Assembly (NCBI GenBank): GCA_012513595.1
Contig: JAAZBY010000595.1
Coordinates: 1 to 12,813, forward strand
Direction: 5' to 3'
Origin: Chloroflexota bacterium
Lineage (GTDB): Bacteria; Chloroflexota; Anaerolineae; UBA1429
Length of the DNA: 12,813 nucleotides
In this document: in pieces, positions 7,209 through 12,813 of the stretch
How the letters are laid out: each line of letters opens with the position of its first letter
Position numbering within the stretch: the first letter of the stretch is position 1
Notes under the pieces: generated by a model
Databases searched by the model: none
What the model was told of the DNA's origin: nothing
The model's input: the letters and a program-made list of their open reading frames with translations, nothing else
Position numbers and translations under genes: made by a program

Positions 7209-8465
7209 ATGATCACTTCGCGAGAGCGCGTTCTCCGTGCCGTCAACCATCGGGAGCCGGACCGCGTGCCCATCGACCTGGGCGGACACCGCTCGTCCGG
7301 CATCATGGCCATCGCCTACGACCGACTCAAGCAGCACCTGGGCATCGCGTCCGGCCACATCTATGTCTATGACCTGGTCCAGCAGCTGGCCATCGTGGAG
7401 CCGGCGGTCCTGGACCGCTTCGGCGTCGACACCATTGAGCTGGGGCGGGGGTTCGCGCTGCACGACGAAGACTGGCACGACTGGGTGCTGCCCAACGGCA
7501 GGCCGTGCAAGATTCCCGCCTACCTGCAGCCGGTGCGCGTGGGGGATGACTGGCACGTCTACCACGAGGACGGCACGCTGATCGCCATCCAGAAGGCCGG
7601 CTGCCTCTACTTTGAGCAGACCTGCTTCCCCCTGATGGGCTCGGCGGATGCCGACCTGACCGATCTCGACACCCCCTTCTCCAAGGTAATGTGGTCGGCG
7701 CTTGGATCGCCGCCGGCGCCGCTGGGGTATGATCCCGCCGGGCTGGCGGCGCTTGCCGAGGGGGCTCGGCGGCTGCGTCAGAGCTCCGAGCGGGCCATCA
7801 TCGGCCTGTTCGGGGCCAACCTTCTGGAGTCGGGGCAGTTCCTGTTCCGCAATGACGTGTTCTTTATGCTGCTGGCGGGGGAGCCGCGCCGCGCCCACCG
7901 CTTTCTGGACCGCCTGGTGGAACTGCACCTGGGCAACCTGGACAAGTACCTCTCCGCCGTGGGAGACCAGATCGACATTCTGCTCTTTGGCGACGACCTG
8001 GGCATGCAGACGGGACCGCAGATCTCGCCGCGCATGTACCGCGAGTTCATCCAGCCGCGCCAGGCGCTCATGTGGGCGCGGGCCAAAGAGCTGAGCGCGG
8101 CCAAGATCATGCTGCACTCCTGTGGCGGCCTCTACCCGCTCATCCCGGGCCTGATCGAGGCGGGGCTGGACATCCTCCAGCCGGTACAGACCACCGCTAC
8201 CGACATGGAGCCCGAGCGGCTCAAGGCCGAGTTCGGCCGCGACTTGTGCCTGTGGGGCGGCGGCTGCAACACTCGAGACGTCCTCCCGTCCGGCACTCCG
8301 GCCGAGGTCGCCGCGGACGTCCGCCGCCGCGTGGGCGTGTTGGCGCCGGGCGGCGGGTTCGTCTTTCAGCAGATCCATAACATCATGGCCGACGTACCCG
8401 CGGAGAACATCGTCGCCATGCTCGACGCCGCCAACCCACCGACCGACGAACGGGGAGCCCGCTGA
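7209..8465 (+). CDS. UroD/MtaA-family protein (uroporphyrinogen decarboxylase-fold, probable methyltransferase-type)
   Basis: This is a 418-residue single-domain protein. It opens with the typical MITSRERVLRAVNHREPDRVPIDLGG block and ends with LAPGGGFVFQQIHN and VPAENIVAMLDAA. It also has HSCGG (His303, Cys305) and GGGCNTRDVLPSGTP (Cys353). A His-x-Cys pair plus a later Cys is the zinc-binding pattern of MtaA/MtbA-type methyltransferases, which share the UroD fold. The loop between the ligands is shorter here than in methanogen MtaA as I recall it, so the third ligand is an inference. True haem-synthesis UroD enzymes lack this pattern, so I do not call it hemE. No corrinoid protein or methyltransferase partner is in view. 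The start ATG has only a weak ribosome site. The stop overlaps the OYE start by one base (TGATG), pointing to translational coupling. Confidence 0.92.
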   Translation: MITSRERVLRAVNHREPDRVPIDLGGHRSSGIMAIAYDRLKQHLGIASGHIYVYDLVQQLAIVEPAVLDRFGVDTIELGRGFALHDEDWHDWVLPNGRPCKIPAYLQPVRVGDDWHVYHEDGTLIAIQKAGCLYFEQTCFPLMGSADADLTDLDTPFSKVMWSALGSPPAPLGYDPAGLAALAEGARRLRQSSERAIIGLFGANLLESGQFLFRNDVFFMLLAGEPRRAHRFLDRLVELHLGNLDKYLSAVGDQIDILLFGDDLGMQTGPQISPRMYREFIQPRQALMWARAKELSAAKIMLHSCGGLYPLIPGLIEAGLDILQPVQTTATDMEPERLKAEFGRDLCLWGGGCNTRDVLPSGTPAEVAADVRRRVGVLAPGGGFVFQQIHNIMADVPAENIVAMLDAANPPTDERGAR

Positions 8466-9565
8466 TGTCACTGCTGTTTGAGCCGCTGCAGATCGGCAGC
8501 CTGCATCTGCGCAACCGCCTGATGCGTTCGGCCACTGCCGAGCGCCTGTCTCACCCGGATACCGGCGCGCCACTGCCGGCCCTGGCGGCCCTGTACCGGG
8601 CGCTGGGAGAGGGCGGGGTGGGCACGATCGTCACGGGGCATGCCTTCGTCGAGCCCGCCGGCAAGGCCCACCCCGAGATGTCCTCCCTGGCGAGCGACGA
8701 TCTGATACCCGCTTGGCGGCAGACGATCGCCGCCGCCCAGGCCGCGGGGGCCCAGGTCATCGTCCAGATCAACCACTCCGGTGCTAGCTGCGACCCGGAC
8801 GTGAACCCGGACCCCGTCTCCCCGTCCGGCGTAGCGACCGCCGAACGCGCGCGCCCGCGGGCGATGACCGGCGCGGAGGTGGAGCGCGCCATCGAGGCCT
8901 TTGGCCGCGCCGCGTGGCGGGCCCAGCAGGCCGGCTTTGACGGCGTGCAGCTGCATGGCGCGCACGGTTACCTGATCACTCAGTTCCTGACCCCCGCCAC
9001 GAACTCTCGCAGCGATCGCTGGGGGCCGGGAGGCCCCTATGGGCGCCTGGGCTTCCTGCGCGACGTGGTTGACTCCGTACGCCGTCAAGTCGGCGACCGG
9101 TACCCCGTCTGGATCAAGCTGGGCGTCTCCGGGGCCAGCCAGCATGGCCTGACGGCGGCCGATGGGGCGCGCGTGGCGGCGTTCTGCCGTGAGGTCGGCA
9201 TCGCCTGCGTCGAGGTGAGCCATGCCCTCGGCCAGCCCGAGGAGGTGGGCCGGGGTGAGGGGCGCTACCTGCCCCTGGCTGAGGCGGCCCGCGCCGCCGT
9301 CGGGCCGGGCTATCCGCTGGCCCTGGTCAACGGACTGCGCTCGCTGCGGGCGATGGAACGGATCCTGGCGGGCGGGGTGGTACAGCTGGCGAGCATGTGC
9401 CGGCCGTTGATCGCCGAGCCCGACCTCCCCAAGCGACTGGCCAGCGGCGCGAGCCGTCGGGCGGTCTGCGCATCGTGCGGGAACTGCTGGGCGGAGGGGC
9501 CCGGCCTCGGGACCGGCTGCCACAACGAGAAGGTTCGCGAGAAGCTGCTCGATCGCACCTCGTAG
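8465..9565 (+). CDS. Old Yellow Enzyme-family NADH:flavin oxidoreductase, single domain
   Basis: This is a 366-residue FMN-dependent TIM-barrel oxidoreductase. It begins LFEPLQIGSLHLRNRLMRSATAE. The active-site block is LHGAHGYLITQFLTPATNSRSDRWG, with His164, His167 and Tyr169 matching the substrate-binding and proton-donor positions of the family. Relatives reduce the C=C bond of enones or dienoyl-CoA, or act in demethylation or bile-acid reduction. The substrate here is unknown. The end of the protein carries Cys335-x2-Cys338-x2-Cys341-x10-Cys352, resembling the 4Fe-4S site of the longer 2,4-dienoyl-CoA reductases. The C-terminal NAD/FAD domains of those enzymes are absent, and the protein ends 14 residues after the last Cys. 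A GGGGAG site at 8452-8457 precedes the ATG, which overlaps the UroD-like stop. Cytoplasmic location is expected. Confidence 0.94.
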   Translation: MSLLFEPLQIGSLHLRNRLMRSATAERLSHPDTGAPLPALAALYRALGEGGVGTIVTGHAFVEPAGKAHPEMSSLASDDLIPAWRQTIAAAQAAGAQVIVQINHSGASCDPDVNPDPVSPSGVATAERARPRAMTGAEVERAIEAFGRAAWRAQQAGFDGVQLHGAHGYLITQFLTPATNSRSDRWGPGGPYGRLGFLRDVVDSVRRQVGDRYPVWIKLGVSGASQHGLTAADGARVAAFCREVGIACVEVSHALGQPEEVGRGEGRYLPLAEAARAAVGPGYPLALVNGLRSLRAMERILAGGVVQLASMCRPLIAEPDLPKRLASGASRRAVCASCGNCWAEGPGLGTGCHNEKVREKLLDRTS

Positions 9566-9570
9566 AGGAG
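9565..9570 (+). promoter_or_regulatory. Shine-Dalgarno site of the HExxH protein, overlapping the OYE stop
   Basis: GAGGAG begins on the last base of the OYE stop codon and lies five bases before the ATG at 9576. It favours that ATG over the GTG at 9570. Confidence 0.75.
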
Positions 9571-9575
9571 TGCAC

Positions 9576-10700
9576 ATGAGGCGTTCCGCGCGGATCCTGC
9601 TCATCGTCGCCGGCGCGCTGCTGCTGGTCTGTGCGTTCGCGGCCCTGGCTGCGGCCATCAGCAATCGGTCGCTGCCGGGCCCGGCGGCGGCGCCCGAGCG
9701 GCTGACGCCGGCCGACGCCACGCGCCTCCGCGAGGCTCTGCACCTCAAGGAGGCCCTCGGCGAAGAGGTGTGGCCGGGCTGGGGACGGGCCACGATCCCG
9801 GTCATCGTGTGGAACCGCGAGTACTCGTTCCTGGTGGGGGTCGAGGCTGCGCCTGCCGGCTGGGAGGCGCTCCCCGAGGGGGTCGACGGCCTGGCCTGCT
9901 ACCGGCGCGCTTCCTCCGACCCACAGAACTTTGCCGTGCGCGTGGGAGACGCCTGGGCGGGCAGCATGGCGACGAAGGAAGAGACCGATGCCTTCCTGAT
10001 CGACATGTTCCGAGACATGCTTCCCGACCCCCTGGAGCCGATCTTCCCGTTCCGTCTCCTGATCCAGCCGAGCGAGGTGCAGATCTCGGGCCTCCTGCAT
10101 GAGACGTTCCACGCCTACCAGGCCACGCTGGCCCCCGAGCGGCTAACCGAGGCGGAGGCCGCCCATCACCACGGCGACGCGTACTGGCAGGCCGATCCCG
10201 ACATGCGCGCCGACTGGCGGCGTGAGACCTCCCTCCTGAGTGAGGCGCTCGCCGCTCCGTCCGACGGCCAGGCGGCGGCGTTGGCCGCGGATTTCCTTCG
10301 CGCGCGCCAAGAACGCCGCGCCTCGCACGGCCTATCCGCCGCGCTCATCGCCTACGAACAGCAGCTGGAGTGGGAGGAGGGCCTGGCCAAATACGTGGCA
10401 CTCGCCATCTGGCGGGCGGCCAACGAGAGCCAGGGCTATCTGCCGGTCCTGACGCCCGCCGTCGACGCCGATTTCGCGGCCTACCGAGGCTTTCCCAAGT
10501 ACTGGAAGCAGGAGGTCGCGCAGATGCGCCGGCAGGCAGGCCGCGAGGGCGAGACCCGCTTCTACTACACCGGCATGGCGCAGGCCGTCCTGCTCGATCG
10601 GCTGGCGCCCGGCTGGAAGGCGGCCGCCCTGGCGGACGGCGCATGGGTGGAGGGCCTGCTAGCAGACGCAGTATCGGCCTTCCCGCAGACTATGCAGTAG
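9576..10700 (+). CDS. Membrane-anchored or exported protein with an HExxH zinc-metallopeptidase motif
   Basis: This is a 374-residue protein of no family I can name. An N-terminal MRRSAR is followed by a hydrophobic stretch at residues 7-28, either a signal anchor or a signal peptide. Cys19 lacks a proper lipobox, so a lipoprotein is unlikely. The rest would lie outside the cytoplasm. The key feature is LLHETFHAYQA, with His175-Glu176-x-x-His179, the zinc motif of many metallopeptidases. LEWEEGLAKYVAL (Glu267/Glu268) follows about 88 residues later and could give the third, gluzincin-type ligand. Another His-rich spot (AHHHGD) lies between them. Only the HExxH is direct evidence, and peptidase activity is inferred. 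It follows the OYE gene by 10 bp and so is likely in the same transcript. No transcription stop is visible after it, and a separate promoter follows for the next gene. Confidence 0.78.
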   Translation: MRRSARILLIVAGALLLVCAFAALAAAISNRSLPGPAAAPERLTPADATRLREALHLKEALGEEVWPGWGRATIPVIVWNREYSFLVGVEAAPAGWEALPEGVDGLACYRRASSDPQNFAVRVGDAWAGSMATKEETDAFLIDMFRDMLPDPLEPIFPFRLLIQPSEVQISGLLHETFHAYQATLAPERLTEAEAAHHHGDAYWQADPDMRADWRRETSLLSEALAAPSDGQAAALAADFLRARQERRASHGLSAALIAYEQQLEWEEGLAKYVALAIWRAANESQGYLPVLTPAVDADFAAYRGFPKYWKQEVAQMRRQAGREGETRFYYTGMAQAVLLDRLAPGWKAAALADGAWVEGLLADAVSAFPQTMQ

Positions 10701-10710
10701 ACGCGTTCGC

Positions 10711-10739
10711 TTGCAGACGTGTGCAGACCACCGCATAAT
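10711..10739 (+). promoter_or_regulatory. Candidate sigma-70 promoter for the SCP2-fold gene
   Basis: TTGCAG at 10711-10716 and CATAAT at 10734-10739 are 17 bp apart. The -10 matches five of six bases, while the -35 matches only the first three. Two TGCAGAC copies, at 10712-10718 and 10722-10728, begin exactly 10 bp apart and overlap the -35 region, which could allow a regulator to bind one face of the helix. The start of transcription would be near 10746. Confidence 0.5.
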
Positions 10740-10784
10740 GCGCCCAGTGGCGATGTTCCTGCACCACCTGACTTGTCCGCGAGC

Positions 10785-10792
10785 AAAGGAGG
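10785..10792 (+). promoter_or_regulatory. Shine-Dalgarno site fixing the start of the SCP2-fold gene
   Basis: AAAGGAGG lies five bases before the ATG at 10798. The frame is open further upstream, to 10711, but that extension runs through the promoter and this site. Confidence 0.88.
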
Positions 10793-10797
10793 ACCAC

Positions 10798-11184
10798 ATG
10801 CCCGAGTACACGTCGAAGGAACAGCTATACGACGCCCTGAACAAGATGGTGGCCCTGCTCCAGGCCGATGACGCGTACAAACAGCGCATCTCCCGGGCGG
10901 ATCTGACTGTTGCCTTCACCATCACTGACCTCAGTGCCGAGTACACCCTCAAGATCGTCAAGGGCACGCTGGAAGGCGCGGTCGGCACTGCCGATGGCGC
11001 CACGTTCGGTGCGATTATGTCGAGCGCAACGCTGGACAAGCTCCTCAGCGGCAGGCTCGACGGCGAGTCCGCCTATGAGATGGGGGCCATTCGCATCCGT
11101 GGGAGCGAGTGGGTGGCCGAGTCGGCCGCGGGGTACGTCTACTCGATGGTCAACGCCTACAAGCGCGCCACCGGGCAGGCCTAG
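10798..11184 (+). CDS. SCP2 sterol-binding-fold protein, small stand-alone domain
   Basis: This is a 128-residue cytoplasmic protein. The centre, DLTVAFTITDLSAEYTLKI then GTADGATFGAIMSSATLDKLLSGRLDGE and YEMGAIRIRGSEW, has the strand-and-helix order of the SCP2 (sterol carrier protein 2) domain, which shields a hydrophobic ligand in a tunnel. Bacterial stand-alone members bind fatty acids, acyl-CoA or unknown lipids, or serve as subdomains of larger enzymes. The ligand here is not known. The N-terminal helix (SKEQLYDALNKMVALL) and the C-terminal helix ending in YKRATGQA cap the fold. It has its own likely promoter and is followed by a hairpin terminator, so it is probably a monocistronic unit rather than part of the upstream operon. 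Confidence 0.85.
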   Translation: MPEYTSKEQLYDALNKMVALLQADDAYKQRISRADLTVAFTITDLSAEYTLKIVKGTLEGAVGTADGATFGAIMSSATLDKLLSGRLDGESAYEMGAIRIRGSEWVAESAAGYVYSMVNAYKRATGQA

Positions 11185-11209
11185 ACGCGGACGTCACCGC
11201 CGGAGCAGC

Positions 11210-11255
11210 ACAAGGCGGCCCGAGGGTCACATGACCCTCGGGCCGTCTCTCTTGT
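11210..11255. terminator. Strong hairpin terminator between convergent genes
   Basis: A 13-bp perfect stem, 11216-11228 pairing with 11233-11245, closes a four-base ACAT loop and is rich in G and C. On the plus strand it is followed by TCTCTCTTGT, a T-rich though not pure tract. ACAAG at 11210-11214 can pair with CTTGT at 11251-11255 to lengthen the stem after an internal loop. It ends the SCP2-fold transcript. It also lies 21 bp beyond the stop of the DUF4340 gene on the other strand, so it may serve both directions, with a poorer T tract on the minus side. Confidence 0.85.
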
Positions 11256-11266
11256 CACCACTTCCG

Positions 11267-11887
11267 TCACGGAGAGGGGCTCGGCGCCGGCGTCGCCTCT
11301 GGCGACGTGGCGGGCTCGGGGGTGGGCGTTGGCTGGTACGGCGGCGCGTCGATGAACCGCGCGACGTTTTCTCCCACGTAGGAGGACACCGTCATGACCG
11401 CGCTCTGGCCGGGCACCCGCATATAGTGCGCGGTCCCGGTGAGCGTCTCGGCGCCGATCTCGACGACGGCCTGTTGGCCATCCTGTAGGTCGACGGTGAC
11501 CACCATCTCGGCAGGGTCCAGGCCATAGCTGGCCAGGCTGTCCAGCGTGCCGGTCAGCACGCGCTGGGCGCTCAGGTCAGACAGGTACGACACCAGAAGC
11601 CGCACCGAACTCTCGTCGGCCGGCTGTGTCGTCTCCCCGGCCACGAACCAGCTCGAGGTGGCCCCGTCGTAACGCAGGAGGGTGGACTGGCCCGTCGCCG
11701 GGCGGGCCAGGAGCAGCGACCGCGCCTCGGCAGGGTCGAACGATAGCACCGCCACCGCCTCGGTGGGCGTGGGCTCCGCACCCTCTGCGGTGCCCGGTGC
11801 GGCCGCCGGCCCACGCTCAAAGAACCACACGTAGGCGCCGATCAGGGCCAGCACAGCCACCAGAAGCAGCGTGTTGCGGACCTTCAT
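11267..11887 (-). CDS. DUF4340-family protein, membrane anchored
   Basis: This is a 206-residue protein. MKVRN is followed by a hydrophobic segment, residues 6-24 (LLLVAVLALIGAYVWF), that should anchor it in the membrane. After a low-complexity linker comes the DUF4340-type body: VLSFDPAEARSLLLARP, then WFVAGETTQPADES, LASYGLDPAEMVVTVDLQDG and IGAETLTGTAHYMRVPG. The last 25 or so residues are a Pro/Thr/Ser-rich tail. DUF4340 proteins are known next to GldG-like ABC auxiliary proteins, and their function is unknown. The GldG-like gene upstream ends with TGA one base before this ATG (TGA-C-ATG), so translation is likely coupled. A GGAGG at 11898-11902 is ten bases away and lies inside that gene. 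An in-frame start further up, at 11971, would overlap the GldG-like gene and is less likely. Confidence 0.88.
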   Translation of the reverse strand: MKVRNTLLLVAVLALIGAYVWFFERGPAAAPGTAEGAEPTPTEAVAVLSFDPAEARSLLLARPATGQSTLLRYDGATSSWFVAGETTQPADESSVRLLVSYLSDLSAQRVLTGTLDSLASYGLDPAEMVVTVDLQDGQQAVVEIGAETLTGTAHYMRVPGQSAVMTVSSYVGENVARFIDAPPYQPTPTPEPATSPEATPAPSPSP

Positions 11888-11888
11888 G

Positions 11889-12813
11889 TCAGCGGCGCCT
11901 CCACCACACCAGCGCCCCGGCGGCCAGCACCGCCAACGGGACCGCAATGATGTTGCCATAGACGACGGCACGCGTCTGCGGAGAGGTCAGCGTCACCTCG
12001 CGCGCCTCGTACTGCTTAGGGCGGATGGAGATCAGTTCGTCCTCCTCCGCCAGCCAGCCCACGGCGTTCATGAACAGGTCGACGTTGGCGACGCCCCGCA
12101 CCGAGTTGACGATGTTGTTGGCCACCAGGTCCGAGTCGCCGATCACCACCAGCCTGCCGCGGCCGGCAGGTTCACCCTGCGGCTCGACCGCGGCCACCAG
12201 GGCCAGCGGTCCGGCCGCCTCCGTCGCGTCGTGCTGCACCTGGGCCTCACGATAGGCGACCTCGGCCCAGGCGTCGGCGCTGGACTGAGCCAACACCGTC
12301 ACCAGCCAGCCCTGCGGCGCGGGGTCGACCAGCGTCAAAGCACGCACGGTCGGGAAGATCGTGCTGGCCCCGCTCAGGTCCTTGGTGATCTGGTGGAACG
12401 TGTAGCTACCCACCAGCGGCGTGACCAGGTCGCCAAAGAAGGCCTGCGCCGGGTCGATGACTACGTCGTCGTTCAGCACCAGGCCGTACGGCTGCAAAAA
12501 GCCCCCCAGCGGATCGGCATGCCCGGCCTCGACCATGACCAGCAGGCGCCCCCCCTGGGCGACGTAGGCTCGCAGGGCGTCCAGCTCCTGGGGCGCGTAC
12601 TCGCTCTGCGGCCCGGCGATGACCAACACCGCCGCATCCTGCGGCACCGGTTGGCCCGTGGCCGCGTTCCACTGGCTGACCTGGTAGTTCTCGCTCTCCA
12701 GAACCTGTCGGATAGTGTCGTAGCCGTTGACGTCGGTGCTCTGGGGATCGCGCTCCTGATGCCCGGTCGCAAAGTAGACGCGGTTCACGCCGTCCTTGCT
12801 CACCTTGAGCAGC
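11889..12813 (-). CDS. GldG-like ABC transport auxiliary protein (ABC_transp_aux family), 5' end outside the window
   Basis: About 307 C-terminal residues are visible. The frame is open through the right edge, so the start lies beyond it. The GTG at 12801-12803 is internal to the conserved region and is not the start. Visible blocks are VYFATGHQERDP, AAVLVIAGPQSEY, AYVAQGGRLLVMVEAGHADPLGG, VVIDPAQAFFGD, HQITKDLSG, GRLVVIGDSDLVANN and NVDLFMNAVGWLAEEDELISI. They match the GldG/ABC_transp_aux family. A C-terminal hydrophobic segment (NIIAVPLAVLAAGALVWW) precedes the ending RRR, giving a membrane anchor with most of the protein on the outer face. In Bacteroidetes GldG works with GldA (ATPase) and GldF (permease) in gliding motility. 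Elsewhere the complex has no assigned substrate. Those partner genes would be expected beyond the window. The stop precedes the DUF4340 start by one base. Confidence 0.9.
   Translation of the reverse strand, partial: LLKVSKDGVNRVYFATGHQERDPQSTDVNGYDTIRQVLESENYQVSQWNAATGQPVPQDAAVLVIAGPQSEYAPQELDALRAYVAQGGRLLVMVEAGHADPLGGFLQPYGLVLNDDVVIDPAQAFFGDLVTPLVGSYTFHQITKDLSGASTIFPTVRALTLVDPAPQGWLVTVLAQSSADAWAEVAYREAQVQHDATEAAGPLALVAAVEPQGEPAGRGRLVVIGDSDLVANNIVNSVRGVANVDLFMNAVGWLAEEDELISIRPKQYEAREVTLTSPQTRAVVYGNIIAVPLAVLAAGALVWWRRR

Noticed and set aside
7209..8465. Calling the UroD-like gene hemE (haem biosynthesis)
   Set aside because: It has the His-x-Cys and later Cys pattern of zinc methyltransferase-type members, and no haem genes are nearby.
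6969..8573. A minus-strand open frame of 534 residues opposite the UroD-like gene
   Set aside because: It runs across the end of ThuA, all of the UroD-like gene and the start of OYE, with no recognisable domain and no ribosome site. It is a high-GC shadow.
8468..9805. A long open frame on the minus strand (445 residues) opposite the OYE gene
   Set aside because: It lies against a clearly conserved gene, its protein resembles no family, and it is rich in Arg, Ala and Gly as expected from antisense reading of high-GC coding DNA.

Overview
The window is a high-GC bacterial segment, densely coded, with eleven protein genes, two of them cut by the window ends. I see no rRNA, tRNA, CRISPR array or insertion sequence, and no gap above about 225 bp. 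The best guess for the source is an environmental bacterium, perhaps a Chloroflexota/Anaerolineae-type lineage. That rests on the mix of families: a secreted immune-inhibitor-A-type domain, a very large multi-PAS kinase, ThuA-like and UroD/MtaA-like proteins, and a GldG-like plus DUF4340 pair. It is inference, not proof. Most starts are ATG with strong AAAGGAG-type Shine-Dalgarno sequences, and one clear start is GTG.

Layout, left to right. (1) Positions 3-2309, plus strand: the end of a secreted protein, an alpha/beta hydrolase with a readable Ser-Asp-His triad, and a small ferritin-like diiron protein. (2) Positions 2306-6304, minus strand: a 1332-residue soluble sensor histidine kinase with seven PAS domains and one GAF domain. 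Its stop codon overlaps the stop of the convergent ferritin-like gene. (3) Positions 6305-6529: a divergent promoter region. (4) Positions 6530-10700, plus strand: a probable four-gene operon of a ThuA-like protein, a UroD/MtaA-type protein, an Old Yellow Enzyme-type flavin reductase and a membrane-anchored HExxH protein. Junctions are 19 bp, 1 bp overlapping and 10 bp. (5) Positions 10711-11255: an SCP2-fold protein with its own promoter and a strong hairpin terminator. (6) Positions 11267-12813, minus strand: a DUF4340 protein and the end of a GldG-like auxiliary protein of an ABC transport system, whose ATPase and permease genes probably lie beyond the right edge.

How they may work together. 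The ThuA/UroD-like/OYE genes look like a catabolic unit, possibly combining zinc-activated methyl transfer or a related UroD-fold reaction with a flavin-dependent reduction. The substrate cannot be read from the sequence. The kinase is transcribed divergently from this unit and has no response regulator beside it, so its link to the operon is only positional. The GldG-like/DUF4340 pair is a separate envelope-associated module.
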